Below are positions 22,054-32,536 of a stretch of 64,000 bases of DNA, one piece after another. Position numbers and translations under genes: made by a program. How positions within the stretch are numbered: position 1 is the first letter of the stretch; each line of letters begins with the position of its first letter. This stretch comes from Schistocerca nitens (taxonomy: Eukaryota; Arthropoda; Insecta; Orthoptera; Acrididae). The stretch lies in contig NC_064615.1 of NCBI RefSeq assembly GCF_023898315.1, forward strand, positions 737,960,950 through 738,024,949, given 5' to 3'. The notes under the pieces were generated by a model. The model had not been told where the DNA came from. It saw only the letters and a list, made by a program, of their open reading frames with translations, and did no database searches.

Positions 22054-22057
<4 letters not shown>

Positions 22058-22222
22058 AACAAATATATAAACAGTGTGAGTCAGGAGGAAAGGTACATGC
22101 TTTGACGAGTGATAGTATTAGTGATTCTGAACAAAAAACTTCATGTGGACGTATGCCCTATTCCGAATGGTTTCCGAGACTGAATAGTTTGATATCACTT
22201 TTGCTCGTTTTTCTAGAATAAC

Positions 22223-22418
22223 GCCGGCCGCTGTCGCCGAGCGGTCCTAGGCGCTTCAGTACGGAACCGCGCTGCTGCTACGGTCGCAGGTTCGAATTCT
22301 GACTTGGGCATGGATGTGTGTGATGTCCTTAGGATAGTTAGCTTTAAGTTGTTCTAAGTCTAGGGGACTGATGACCTCAGATGTTAAGTCCCACAATGCT
22401 TAAAACCATTTGAACCAT
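22223..22418 (+). repeat. SINE family A inside foldback arm
   Basis: Complete copy with A and B boxes (B box GGTTCGAATTC). Flanks 'tctagaata' and 'tcttgaata' are a one-mismatch target duplication, and the opposite foldback arm has a single uninterrupted version. Confidence 0.88.
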
Positions 22419-22539
22419 CTTGAATAGCTCGAAAACCGCACCCCCTGTGAAAACGTGTCCCATTACATCTACATCTACATCCATACTCCGAAAGCCACCT
22501 GACGGTGTGTGGTGGAGGGTACTCTGAGTACCTCTATCG

Positions 22540-25500
22540 GTTCTCCCTTCTATTCCAGTCTCGTATTGTTCGTGGAAAGAAGGATTGTCGGTATGCTTCT
22601 GTGTGGGCTCTAATCTCTCTGATTTTATCCTCATGGTCTCTTCGCGAGATATACGTAGGAGGGAGCAATATACTGCTTGACTCTTCAAAAATGGCTCTGA
22701 GCACTATGGGACTTAACAGCTATGGCCATCAGTCCCCTAGAACTACTTAAACCTAACTAATCTAAGGACATCACACAACACCCAGTCATCACGAGGCAGA
22801 GAAAATCCCTGACCCCGCCGGGAATCGAACCCGGGAACCCGGGCGTGGGAAGCGAGAACGCTACCGCACGACCATGAGTGCGGACGCTTGACTCTTCGGT
22901 GAAGGTATGTTCTCGAAACTTTAACAAAAGCCCGTACCGAGCTACTGAGCGTCTCTCCTGCAGAGTCTTCCACTGAAGTTTATCTATCATCTCCGTAACG
23001 CTTTCGCGATTACTAAATGATCCTGTAACGAAGCGCGCTGCTCTCCGTTGGATCTTCTCTATCTCTTCTATCAACCCCATCTGGTACGGATCCCACACTG
23101 CTGAGCAGTATTCAAGCAGTGGGCGAACAAGCGTACTGTAACCTACTTCCTTTGTTTTCGAATTGCATTTCCTTAGGATTCTTCAAATGAATCTCAGTCT
23201 GGCATCTGCTTTACCGACGATCGACTTTATATGATCATTCCATTTTAAATCACTCCTAATGCGTACTCCCAGATAATTTATGGAATTAACTGCTTCCAGT
23301 TGCTGACCTGCTATTTTGTAGCTAAGTGATAAGGGATCTATCTTTCTATGTATTCGCAGCACATTACACTTGTCTACATTGAGATTCAATTGCCATTCCC
23401 TGCACCATGCGTCAATTCGCTGCAGATCCTCCTGCATTTCAATACAATTTTCCATTGTTACAACCTCTCGATACACCACAGCATCATCTGAAAAAAGCCT
23501 CAGTGAACTTCCGATGTCATCCACAAGGTAATTTATGTATATTGTGAATAGCAACGGTCCTATGACACTCCCCTGCGGCACGCCTGAAATCACTCTCACT
23601 TCGGAAGACTTCTCTCCATTGAGAATAACATGCAGCGTTCTGTTATCTAGGAACTCTTCAATCCAATCACACAATTGGTCTGATAGTCCATATGTTCTTA
23701 CTTTGTTCATTAAACGACTGTGGGGAACTGTATCGAACGCCTTGCGGAAGTCAAGAAACACGGCATCTACCTGTGAACCCGTGTCTATAGCCCTCTGAGT
23801 CTCGTGGACGAATAGCGCGAGCTGGGTTTCACACGACCGTCTTTTTCGAAACCCATGCTGATTCCTACAGAGTAGATTTCTAGTCTCCAGAAAAGTCATT
23901 ATACTCGAACATAATACGTGTTCCAAAATTCTACAACTGATCGACGTTAGAGATATAGGTATATAGTTCTGCACATCTGTTCGACGTCCCTTCTTGAAAA
24001 CGGGGATGACCTGTGCCCTTTTCCAATCCTTTGGAACGCTACGCTCTTCTAGAGACCTACGGTACACCGCTGCAAGAAGGGGGGCAAGTTCCTTCGCGTA
24101 CTCTGTGGAAAATCGAACTGGTATCCCATCAGGTCCAGCGGCCTTTCCTCTTTTGAGCGATTTTAATTGTTTCTCTATCCCTCTGTCGTCTATTTCGATG
24201 CCTACCATGTTGTCATCTGTACGCCAATCTAGAGAAGGAACTACAGTGCAGTCTTCCTCTGTGAAACAGCTTTGGAAAAAGACATTTAGTATTTCGGCCT
24301 TTAGTCTGTCATCCTCTGTTTCAGTACCATTTTGGTCACAGAGTGTCTGGACACTTTGTTTTGATCCACCTACCGCTTTGACATAAGACCAAAATTTCTT
24401 AGGATTTTCTGCCAAGTCAGTACATAGAACTTTACTTTCGAATTCATTGCACGCCTCTCGCATAGCCCTCCTCACACTACATTTCGCTTCGCGTAATTTT
24501 TGTTTGTCTGCAAGGCTTTGGCTATGTTTATGTTTGCTGTGAAGTTCCCTTTGCTTCCGCAGCAGTTTTCTAACTCGGTTGTTGTACCACGGTGGCTCTT
24601 TTCCATCTCTTACGATCTTGCTTGGCACATACTCATCTAACGCATATTGTACGATGGTTTTGAACTTTGTCCACTGATCCTCAACACTATCTGTACTTGA
24701 GACAAAACTTTTGTGTTGAGCCGTCAGGTAGTCTGTAATCTGCTTTTTGTCACTTTTGCTAAACAGAAAAATCTTCCTACCTTTTTTAATATTTCTATTT
24801 ACAGTTGAAATCATCGATGCCGTAACCGCTTTATGATCGCTGATTCCCTGTTCTGCGTTAACTGTTTCAAATAGTTCGGGTCTGTTTGTCACCAGAAGGT
24901 CTAATATGTTATCGCCACGAGTCGGTTCTCTGTTTAACTGCTCAAGATAGTTTTCAGATAAAGCACTTAAAAAGATTTTACTGGATTCCTTGTCCCTGCC
25001 ACCCGTTATGAACGTTTGAGTCTCCCAGTCTATATCCGGCAAATTAAAATCTCCACCCAGAACTATAACATGGTGGGGAAATCTACTCGAAATATTTTCC
25101 ATATTATCCTTCAGGTGCTCAGCCACAACAGCTGCTGAGCCAGGGGGCCTATAGAGACATCCAATTACCATGTCTGGGCCTGCTTTAACCATGACCTTCA
25201 CCCAAATCATTTCACATTTCGGATCTCCGTCAATTTCTTTCGATACTATTGCACTTCTTATCGCTATAAACACGCCTCCCCCTTCACTGTCCAGCCTGTC
25301 TCTGCGGTATACATTCCAATCTGAGTTTAGGATTTCATTACTGTTTACGTCTGGTTTCAGCCAACTTTCCGTCCCTAGTACTATATGGGCGTTGTGACCG
25401 TTTATTAATGAGAGCAGTTCTGGGACCTTTCTATAGACGCTCCTGCAGTTTACTATTAGCACATTAATATTGTTATTCCCTGTTGCATTTTGCCTACTCC

Positions 25501-25546
25501 TACCTTGCCGCGTCTCAGGAGGCGTCTTGTCGGGCCTAGGGAGGGA
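22540..25546 (-). pseudogene. LINE ORF2: APE endonuclease + reverse transcriptase, one internal stop
   Basis: Open from about 25541 to 23183 (over 780 codons), then a single in-frame TGA at 23183-23185 (RLRFI*RILRKC) and open again to the SINE at 22886. The frame ends at a TAG near 22540. Endonuclease blocks (25462-24820): LIVNCRSVYRKVPEL, GTESWLKPDV, IVLGGDFNLPDIDW and GISDHKAV. RT blocks (24180-23470): GKAAGPDGIPVRF, VFLDFRKAFDTVPHSR, SGVPQGSVIGPLLFTIYIN and LRLFSDDAVVY. The catalytic box is FSDD instead of the usual F/YADD, and NYRPISL reads NYIPISL. The C-terminal VRPLLEYCSAVWDPYQ region follows. Dead, but recent. Confidence 0.92.
22687..22885 (-). repeat. SINE family B with exact 12-bp target duplication
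   Basis: Same tail as family A ('aaaatggctctgagcactat') but a different tRNA-like head: rc contains 'ggtcgtgcggtagcgttctc' and B box GGTTCGATTCC, then 'tctctgcctcgtgatgactg'. GCTTGACTCTTC flanks it at 22675-22686 and 22886-22897. It inserted into the LINE. Confidence 0.93.
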
Positions 25547-26116
25547 ATTACAAATTTAAATCATATTAAATTTCCTACAAAGAAGGTCATTTTTTTTTTT
25601 TCTCTGGAACTAATGGTTTGTGCGAAGAGAGGGCGAGAATGTTGAAAACTCGCTCGGCGCGCTTGCGCTGTAGCTTACGTAGTTTTTGTAGGCCAATTTG
25701 AGGTAGTTTGTCGACTTGATAGACCACAAGTGCCCCGCATCAAACTGTTCGTCTCAACTTGCTACCTCAAATTGGCCTACAAAAACTACGTAAGCTACAA
25801 CGCATGCGCGTCGAGTGAGGTTTTCGACATTCTCGCGCTCTTTTTGCACAAACCACTAGTTCTAGAGAAAAAAATGAATAGGACCTTCTTTGTAGGAAAT
25901 TTAATATGGTTTAATTTTGTAATACGACACGTTTTCGCTGGAGGGAGCGGTTTTAGAGATATTCAACAAAAACGTGCAAAAGTGATATTAATGTATTCTA
26001 TCTCGGAAACCATTCGGAATAGGGCATACGTCCATATGAAGTTTTTTGTTCTGAATCACTAATAGTATCACCCCTCAAAGCATGTACCTTTCCTCCTGCT
26101 TCACCATGTATATATA

Positions 26117-26274
26117 CCGTATACACGACGCATCAGTGGCCAACATCTACAACTGGTTTACGCGGATTACCTGTAACCGCGACGTTGATGGTTGTTGGAG
26201 AGACAACATCGCGGTTACAGGTAATCTGCGTAAACCAGTTGTAGATGTTGACCACTGATGCGTCGTGTATACGG
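26117..26274. repeat. long hairpin: 71-bp arms, 16-bp loop
   Basis: Arm 26117-26187 ('ccgtatacacgacgcatcag'...) pairs with 26204-26274 with about three mismatches. Arms include 'ctgtaaccgcgacgttg' against 'caacatcgcggttacag'. It adjoins the foldback element. Downstream, 26304-26345 carries CTGAAGA...CCGAAAC, similar to motifs near the ends of some retroelements. Nature unknown. Confidence 0.85.
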
Positions 26275-26439
26275 ATGATGGTAGCCCCTTTAGCATCAGC
26301 TAAGGCCTGAAGAAGGACACTGAAGCACCGAAACTGGTAGCCATACAATAAATTGCATCATAAGAACGACTGTCGGTGTTTCATTTTCTTACATAAGTGG
26401 ACGGCCGAAGTCCTCCAGACATCCAGTCAGAAGGATGGA

Positions 26440-26835
26440 CATACAAGGAATTGCTTCCATGTGAACTCGAATCTCTCTAACTTTACTTTCATCGTCTTGG
26501 TTGAGTCTTCCTCCGGAACTGGATGACGCTTCAGCGCCTACTGAATGAACCTGTCAAAAACGCGTTGCTCTTCTTTGAATCCTCACTACTTCACCTGTCA
26601 TTGCTATCTGGTAAGATTTGCGGACTGACCAGCAGTATTCAAGTATTGGTCGAATTTTTTTTTGTGAGCTGTCTCTTCCGTGGGTGGGCTACACTTCCTG
26701 AAAATTCTTCCAATGACTGCCGGCCTAGCATCCGCCCTAGCTGCGATTACTTTTATGTGGTCTTTCCACTTTAAATCGCTCGTTACGCATGCTTCCAGAT
26801 GTTGAATGGATGTTAACTCCTTCCAGTGGTTGTTC
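26440..26835 (-). mobile_element. degraded CR1-type LINE fragment
   Basis: At nucleotide level it follows the 3' coding part of the LINE at 22.9-23.3 kb: 'cagcagtattcaagtattgg', 'cctagcatccgccctagctg', 'tggtctttccactttaaatc' and 'taactccttccagtggttg'. Frames are destroyed. A run of T at 26649-26657 sits in the middle. Confidence 0.78.
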
Positions 26836-26892
26836 GGAAGTGGTGTAATCTATACTAATATAACAAGACAAGTCGTTATAACAAGTATTACC

Positions 26893-27100
26893 AAAAATCC
26901 CAAAAATCTCGAAAGCACTTGACCGATTTACTTCAGATTTTTCCACAATACTCTAATGAACATAGACTATATATATGTTTTAATATATATAATAGATGTA
27001 ACATATAAAGGGGAAACGTTGTTACAAAAATCTCTAAAAGTTTTTGAGCGATTTACTTAAAATTTTTTACGCGATACTCTAATGAGCATTCCGACGGACC
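26893..27100 (+). repeat. dispersed repeat R, copies 2 and 3 in tandem
   Basis: Two units of about 100 bp (26893-26985 and 27003-27100) share 'cgatttacttnanattttt', 'atactctaatga' and a following 'cat', then a TA-rich end. A leading 'tataaaggggaaa' precedes the second. Confidence 0.75.
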
Positions 27101-27119
27101 GAGGCCTCACATTTTTTAA

Positions 27120-27785
27120 TATACGTAGTACAAAAATATATATGTAATTTACAGGATGTCGGACCTAACAGTCATCAGGTGCTTTTTCTGGGGTTTCAAT
27201 AGATTTCTGCAATTTGATTATTGCATTTTGTAGCTTACTACTAGTTACATGTTCCATGCCACGCACATTGCCAACAGAAAGCGTCGGTTTCCTACAAATA
27301 ACAATTTTTATAATCGTAATTTCACTTGCCCCTTCGTTAGAGCGCTCTTAGATTAATCTAGTCCGATATTAGTTTTATTGACGCGTATTAACAGGGACTG
27401 TGAAACACGAAGAATACACAGCAATCCAGCAGCAACTCAGTAGCCCTGCATGCTTGGCGGTAGCAATCAGCATGGGCCAATCAGTGTCACTGCTGGTTAT
27501 TCTTCAAATTTTACTGTCCATGTTAATACATATCGATAAAACAATATCACTCTAGACTAATCTGGGAACGCTCTATCAAATGGGCACATAAAATACCGCT
27601 TTAAAAAACATTTTGTTTGTAACGGAAAACAAACCTACGCTTTCCGTCGACGCTGGACGTCGCATGAAAGACGTGATGAGCACTACGTGTTTGGACTGGC
27701 TCCAGCTACACGACGCACAAACGAAATTGCAAGCATCTGTTGAAACACCAGAGAAAATGCGTCTGATCATTCTTAAGAGAGACCT
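27120..27785. other. unrecognised sequence
   Basis: Sequence between repeat R copies. Short frames only, no domain recognised. It may belong to the same unidentified element as the R repeats. Confidence 0.35.
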
Positions 27786-27790
27786 TGCAT

Positions 27791-28045
27791 AAAGGGGAAA
27801 AAATGTTACCGATAATCTCCTAAAGTTCTTGGCCGATTTACTTCATATTTTACCTAATACTCTAATGAACATTCCGACAGACATAGGCTATAAATTTTTC
27901 GGTTTATAGCATATATAAATAAATATTTAATATGGAGAGGTTGGTAGCAAAGGTCCAGAAAATTCTTGACCAACTTATTTCAAATTTTTTACACTATACA
28001 CTAACACACGTTCAGAGAAACCTAGCCTATATATTTCTCTAAGTT
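27791..28045 (+). repeat. dispersed repeat R, copies 4 and 5
   Basis: Units 27791-27895 ('aaaggggaaaaaatgttacc', 'cgatttacttcatatttta', 'atactctaatgaacattccg', 'gacataggctat') and about 27935-28045 ('ttgaccaacttatttcaaat', 'ctagcctatat'). Confidence 0.75.
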
Positions 28046-28060
28046 AACTGGTTTTCTGCT

Positions 28061-28497
28061 AATCGATCGTGAGAAATAAAACGAAATGCACATTTTCACA
28101 GCGCAACATTTTCTTTCTCGCACTCAATTCCAACTACGACAACAAGGCAATTTAACAAATTGTCTCTGCCATGTATATTCTTTATCTTTAATACAACTTC
28201 ATACAACATTTGTATACACAACAATGTGATGTTTTGTTTTGTTCCCCGCCGTCGGTTTCACAGCAAACAGGAAAGATGTATTTATAGCTTACCGGCTTGT
28301 GATTGGAATACTACAAAGGAATCTGAATCGCCCGAAACTTTGCAATCCTACTCAAACGCAGATTAAGAGTATTCGAAATATTATCATTGAAGCTAGTATC
28401 CTCACAGATCCATCAGCTGGAAGGTCTCTCTCGTTCCCTGTATACCAATGATACCAGCCGATTTCCATAATCATTTTGGCGAGTTCACTTCCCCATC
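28061..28497. other. unrecognised sequence
   Basis: Two overlapping 68-70 codon frames (28160-28451 plus) show no recognised domain. Confidence 0.35.
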
Positions 28498-28698
28498 GCC
28501 GGCCGGTGTGGCCGAGCGGTTCTAGGCGCTTCAGTCTGGAACCGCGCGACTGCTACGGTCGCACGTTCGAATCCCGCCTCGGGCATGGATGTGTGTGATG
28601 TCCTCAGGTTAGTTAGGTTTAAGTAGTTCTAAGTTCTAGAGGACTGATGACCTCAGATGTTAAGTCCCATTGTGCTCAGAGCCATTTGAACCAGCCAG
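28498..28698 (+). repeat. SINE family A with 9-bp target duplication
   Basis: Complete copy. TTCCCCATC flanks it at 28489-28497 and 28699-28707. Confidence 0.92.
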
Positions 28699-28708
28699 TT
28701 CCCCATCA

Positions 28709-28890
28709 AAGTTCCGTTGCAGTAACAATAAATACGGCTCAAGGTTAGAGAGAGGGGTGTCAGTTTCTGAAATCTGCTTAAAGCTTCGATTTTCTGCATG
28801 TCTTCCTCCATTACGCTACAGTTTTCTAGTCTTGCAACCTCTTTGTATAATAATAGCATCACCCGCGAACAGCGTCATGGAACTTCTTAT
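28709..28890 (-). mobile_element. CR1-type LINE fragment (RT C-terminal part)
   Basis: The minus frame 28862-28653 reads MLLLYKEVARLENCSVMEED, then MQKIEAL, matching DAVVYREVVTMENCIEMQED of the LINE at 23.47 kb. About 180 bp only. Confidence 0.82.
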
Positions 28891-29129
28891 CAACTGAGCT
28901 TTCCAGCAGCGATTCCCAATTTTCTCTCACAGCTTCACTTTTGCCTTTATGTCTCTCTACTCCACAAAGTTTACAGAAGCTCTCCGGCACGTCTTGAGGA
29001 AGCAGCAGCGGGTAAGACCGTTGCAGGTGTAAAGCAATGTTACTGTGTTCAAGGTCCGGTCCGGTACACAGTTTTCAGGAATTTTCAAAACAAACAAGCC
29101 GAACGCCAGGACAACTACAACGTTTACTC

Positions 29130-30064
29130 ACAAGGGAACCTCCCCATCGCACCCCCCTCAGATTTAGTTATAAGTTGGCACAGTGGATAGGCCTTGAAAA
29201 ACGGAACACAGATCAATCGAGAAAACAGGAAGGAGTTGTGTGGAACTATGAAAAAATAAGCAAAATATACAAACTGAGTAGTCCATGTGTAACATAAGCA
29301 ACATTATGGAAGATATGAGCTTAGGAGCGCCGTGGTCACGTGGTTACGTAAGCAGCTGCGGATCGAGAGGTCCTTGGTTCAAGTCTTCCCTCGTGTGAAA
29401 AGATTAACTTTTTATTTTCAGATTATGTGACAAACTCTTATGTTCTCATCACTTTTTTGGAAGTGATTATCACGTCCACAAGAAAACCTAAATCGGGCAA
29501 GGTAGAAGAATCTTTTTACCCATTCGCCGAGTGTACAAGTTAGGTGGGTCGACAACATACTCCTGTCATATGACGCATAAGCCATCACCAGTGTCGTATA
29601 GAATATATCAGACGTGTTTTCCTGTGGAGGAATCGGTTGACCTATGACCTTCCGATCAAATGTTTTCGGTTCCCATTGGAGACGCACGTCCTTTCGTCTA
29701 CTAATCGCACGGTTCTGCGGTGCGGTCGCAAAACACAGCCACTAAACTCATTACAGTGAACACAGACGTCGATGAACGAACGGACAGATCATAACTTTGC
29801 GAAAATAAAGAAGGAAAACTTTTCACTCGTTCCGCAGCTGCTCACGCTAACGACAGGACCACTGCGCTCTCGAGCTCACACTACCCTTGATATTGCCTAT
29901 CTCGCACATGGACCACTCAGTTTGTATATTTTGCTTATTTTTTCATAGTTCCACACAACTTCTTCCTGTTTTCTCGGTTGATCTGTGTTCAGTTTTTCAA
30001 GGCCTATCCAATGTGCCAACTTATAACTAAATCTGAGGGGGGTGCGATGGGGAGGTTCCCTTGT
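29130..30064. mobile_element. MITE-like element with ~155-bp inverted repeats
   Basis: Left 29130-29290 ('acaagggaacctccccatcg'...) and right 29900-30064 (...'cgatggggaggttcccttgt') are inverted copies, over 95 percent alike by eye. The middle (29310-29895) starts with a tRNA-like stretch ('gtggtcacgtggttacgtaa', 'ggtccttggttcaagtc') and holds no transposase. About 935 bp. Target duplication not obvious. Confidence 0.88.
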
Positions 30065-30956
30065 CAGATATTACCGGAAAACTATCTCACTCAAACTGAT
30101 TTCTATGTAATAACCAATAATTCCCCCGAGTCACGTTACCAATGGAGACTAACAGTACTTCCCTAACTCGAAATAAAAAGTCAATAAATCCTTTTCTTGT
30201 GCTGATGTCATCATTTTAGCAGAGCCAGCGTTATGTATGGCGTAGTAAGTAGTCCGTACCTAAGCGTTCTGGCCCGTTTTACATGCTTTTTCGAGGAGCA
30301 TACTGAAACATTTAGGTAGGAACCGTATTGGTTCCACAGGGTCAAGTTCAAAGTATGCATGTGAGTCGTGTGAATGACCGTGGTGAGTGCTGGTGTGATG
30401 GGGTGCTGGGATGGTTCGTTAAATGAAAGGGGGAAGGGGAGGATGAAATGCAGTGCCACCATACAGCCTTTTAAATAACAACAAAGAGACCGCCTAATTT
30501 GGTGTCCCCATCTGACGCAGAATCACGATCGACAGTGTCACATGAAATCAAATGCAACAGTACAGAGCAATCTCTTATTTAATCTAGAACATCGGCGAAA
30601 AGTGTGGTGATCAGGAACTGGGCTTACCACTTATTCTCTCCATGCCATCTTAATTCTAGAGGTGAAATTCACTCCCACCTCCAAAAATAGAAGAGGCAGC
30701 TTCTAGGTCGAGCATTGCGACAATGGAGCGGGGGGAGATCCAGATTTATAATGATTTAATCACGTATCGTACAAGGTTTGGTACGCAGCAACAACAGAAA
30801 CCGAGAGGTATGATAATTACTTTAGAGAGATCCACTTCAGTTGTAATAATTATTTATCAAATCACGATCTCGGGATTTTCAAATCCCATCTTCATGTGTA
30901 TGAAATTATTGTATTTGGTAACAAAGAACATACGATGTGGCCCGTATAATGCAAGA
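30065..30956. other. unrecognised sequence
   Basis: Nearly 900 bp with only short frames (longest 95 codons plus from 30723). Nothing recognised. Confidence 0.35.
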
Positions 30957-31188
30957 TTGGTTGGTTGGTTGGTTGATTTGGGGGGAGGGGACCAAATAGC
31001 GGAGTCATAGGTCCCATCGGATTAGGGAAGGATAGGGAAGAAAGTCCGCCATGCCCTTTCAAACGGAACCGTCCCGGCGTTTGCCTGAAGCGATTTAGGG
31101 TAATCACGGAAAACCTAAATCAGGATGGCCGGACGCGGGTTTGAAGCGTCCTCCTCCCGAATGCGAGTTCAGTGTGCTAACCACTGCG

Positions 31189-31190
<2 letters not shown>
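30957..31190 (-). repeat. SINE family E
   Basis: Minus-strand, nearly complete copy: (TTGG)n tail at 30957, body, and tRNA-like head ending at 31190 (rc 'agcgcagtggttagcacact', B-box region 'cgcttcaaaccc'). The core hairpin is GGGACC (30988-30993) with GGTCCC (31010-31015). Confidence 0.9.

Positions 31191-31247
<57 letters not shown>
31191..31247. repeat. (TA)n microsatellite
   Basis: About 28 uninterrupted AT units between a SINE head and the mariner terminal repeat. Confidence 0.98.
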
Positions 31248-31251
<4 letters not shown>

Positions 31252-31399
31252 GTTACAAAAAGGTACGGCCAAACTTCTCACACACAAATAAAGAAAAGAT
31301 GTTATGTGGACATGTGTCCGCAAACGCTTAATTTCCATGTTAGAGCTCATTTTAGTTTCGTCAGTATGTACTGTACTTCCTCGATTCGCCCCCTTGATT

Positions 31400-31960
31400 T
31401 CATACGGGATACTCTACCTGCGCTGCTAGAACATGTGCCTTTACAAGTACGACACAACATGTGGTTCATGCACGATGGAGCTCCTGCACATTTCAGTCGA
31501 AGTGTTCGTACGCTTCTCAACAACAGATTCGGTGACCGATGGATTGGTAGAGGCGGACCAATTGTGTGTGTGTGAAACCTTATGGGATTTAACTGCTAAG
31601 GTCATCAGTGCCTAAGCTTACACACTACTTAACATAGATTATCCTAAGGACAAACACACACACCCATGCCCGAGGGAGGACTCGAGCCTCCGCCGGGACC
31701 AGCCGCAGCGGACCAGTTCCATGGCCTTCACGCTCTCCTGACCTCAACCCTCTTGACTTTCATTTATGGGGGCATTTGAAAGCTCTTGTCTACGCAACCG
31801 CGGTACCAAATGTAGAGACTCTTCGTGCTCTTATTGTGGACGGCTGTGATACAATACGCCATTCTCCAGGGCTGCATCAGCGCATCAGGGATTCCATGCG
31901 ACGGAGGGTGGATGCATATATCCTCGCTAACGGAGGACGTTTTGAACATTTCCTGTAACC
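31400..31960 (+). pseudogene. mariner-like transposase, C-terminal part only
   Basis: LPALLEHVPLQVRHNMWF and MHDGAPAHFSRSVRTLLNN (second catalytic Asp in HDG) lead to RWIGRGGP at 31560. After the SINE, SPDLNPLDFHLWGHLKALVY (third acidic box) and MRRRVDAYILANGGRFEHFL end at a TAA at 31959. The N-terminal HTH and first catalytic Asp are deleted. Apart from the SINE the frame is open, so the deletion happened in a fairly young copy. Confidence 0.85.
31564..31707 (-). repeat. SINE family C, 5'-truncated, with 11-bp target duplication
   Basis: Body 'accttatgggatttaactgc', 'cctaagcttacacactact' and 'cccatgcccgagggaggac'. The tRNA head is cut after the B box. GCGGACCAATT (31553-31563) and GCGGACCAGTT (31708-31718) flank it. 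It is in the mariner transposase. Confidence 0.88.
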
Positions 31961-32176
31961 AAGTGTTTGAAGTCACGCTGGTACGTTCTGTTGCTGTGTG
32001 TTTCCATTCCATGATTAATGTGATTTGAAGAGAAGTAATAAAATGAGCTCTAACATGGAAAGTAAGCGATTCTGAACACATGTCCACATAACATACTTTA
32101 TTTCTTTGTGTGTGAGGAATGTTTCCTGAAAGTTTGGCCGTACCTTTTTGTAACACCCTGTATATCATACAATTTT

Positions 32177-32371
32177 TGCCGGCCGGAGTGGCCGTGCGGT
32201 TCTAGGCGCTACAGTCTGGAGCCGAGCGACCGCTACGGTCGCAGGTTCGAATCCTACCTCGGGCATGGATGTATATGATGTCCTTAGGTTAGTTAGGTTT
32301 AATTAGTTCTAAGTTCTAGGCGACTGATTACCTCAGAAGTTAAGTCGCATAGTGCTCAGAGCCATTTGAAC
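32177..32371 (+). repeat. SINE family A
   Basis: Complete copy immediately right of the mariner derivative. CATACAATTTT (32166-32176) and CATACAGTTTT (32372-32382) form a one-mismatch target duplication. Confidence 0.9.
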
Positions 32372-32536
32372 CATACAGTTTTGCGATGGCTTCATATTAG
32401 CGAAGTTGCTAAATTTCAGGCAAAATCTTTTATTAGCCATAACTCCGTAACTAAACATTTGTTTAGTTGTTTATACTAACTTTTTTCTTTAGTTTTACTT
32501 CTAGAATAACATATTAAAATATTTGCATATCTTCGT

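Larger units (their letters stand above)
22468..25546 (-). mobile_element. CR1-type LINE, nearly intact ORF2, 5' truncated
   Basis: Minus-strand element ending with three GATGTA units (22468-22490). ATTACA flanks it at 22462-22467 and 25547-25552, consistent with a 6-bp target duplication in the foldback arm. It encodes endonuclease plus reverse transcriptase. Family B SINE 22687-22885 interrupts its C-terminal coding region. Confidence 0.88.
22062..26104. mobile_element. foldback (long inverted repeat) element split by a SINE and a LINE
   Basis: The right arm 25761-26104 is the reverse complement of three separated left-arm pieces: 22062-22222, 22419-22467 and 25547-25706. Example pairs: 'caggaggaaaggtacatgct' at 22083 against 'catgtacctttcctcctg' at 26081-26098; 'ttcctacaaagaaggtc' at 25571 against its complement near 25880. 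The loop is about 54 bp (25707-25760). Arms are about 350-370 bp, so the empty element was about 0.78 kb. SINE A (22223-22418) and a CR1-type LINE (22468-25546) inserted later into the left arm. No transposase is visible in it. Confidence 0.88.
31246..32160 (+). mobile_element. mariner-like deletion derivative, ~30-bp TIRs
   Basis: Termini 'agggtgttacaaaaaggtac' (31247) and 'gtacctttttgtaacaccct' (to 32159) are perfect inverted repeats, continuing with 'ggccaaact'/'agtttggcc'. TA lies outside. Only the C-terminal third of the transposase is left, and a SINE splits it. Confidence 0.9.

Noticed and set aside
21998-22060. CRISPR-like array
   Set aside because: A simple (CA)n repeat without spacers; the eukaryotic context also makes CRISPR implausible.
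23535-25397. Plus-strand frames of 75-130 codons
   Set aside because: Antisense to a continuous LINE ORF with recognisable catalytic motifs.
26304-26345. Hammerhead ribozyme
   Set aside because: Core-like letters CTGAAGA and GAAAC are present, but the intervening stem pairs poorly, so I did not annotate it as a ribozyme.
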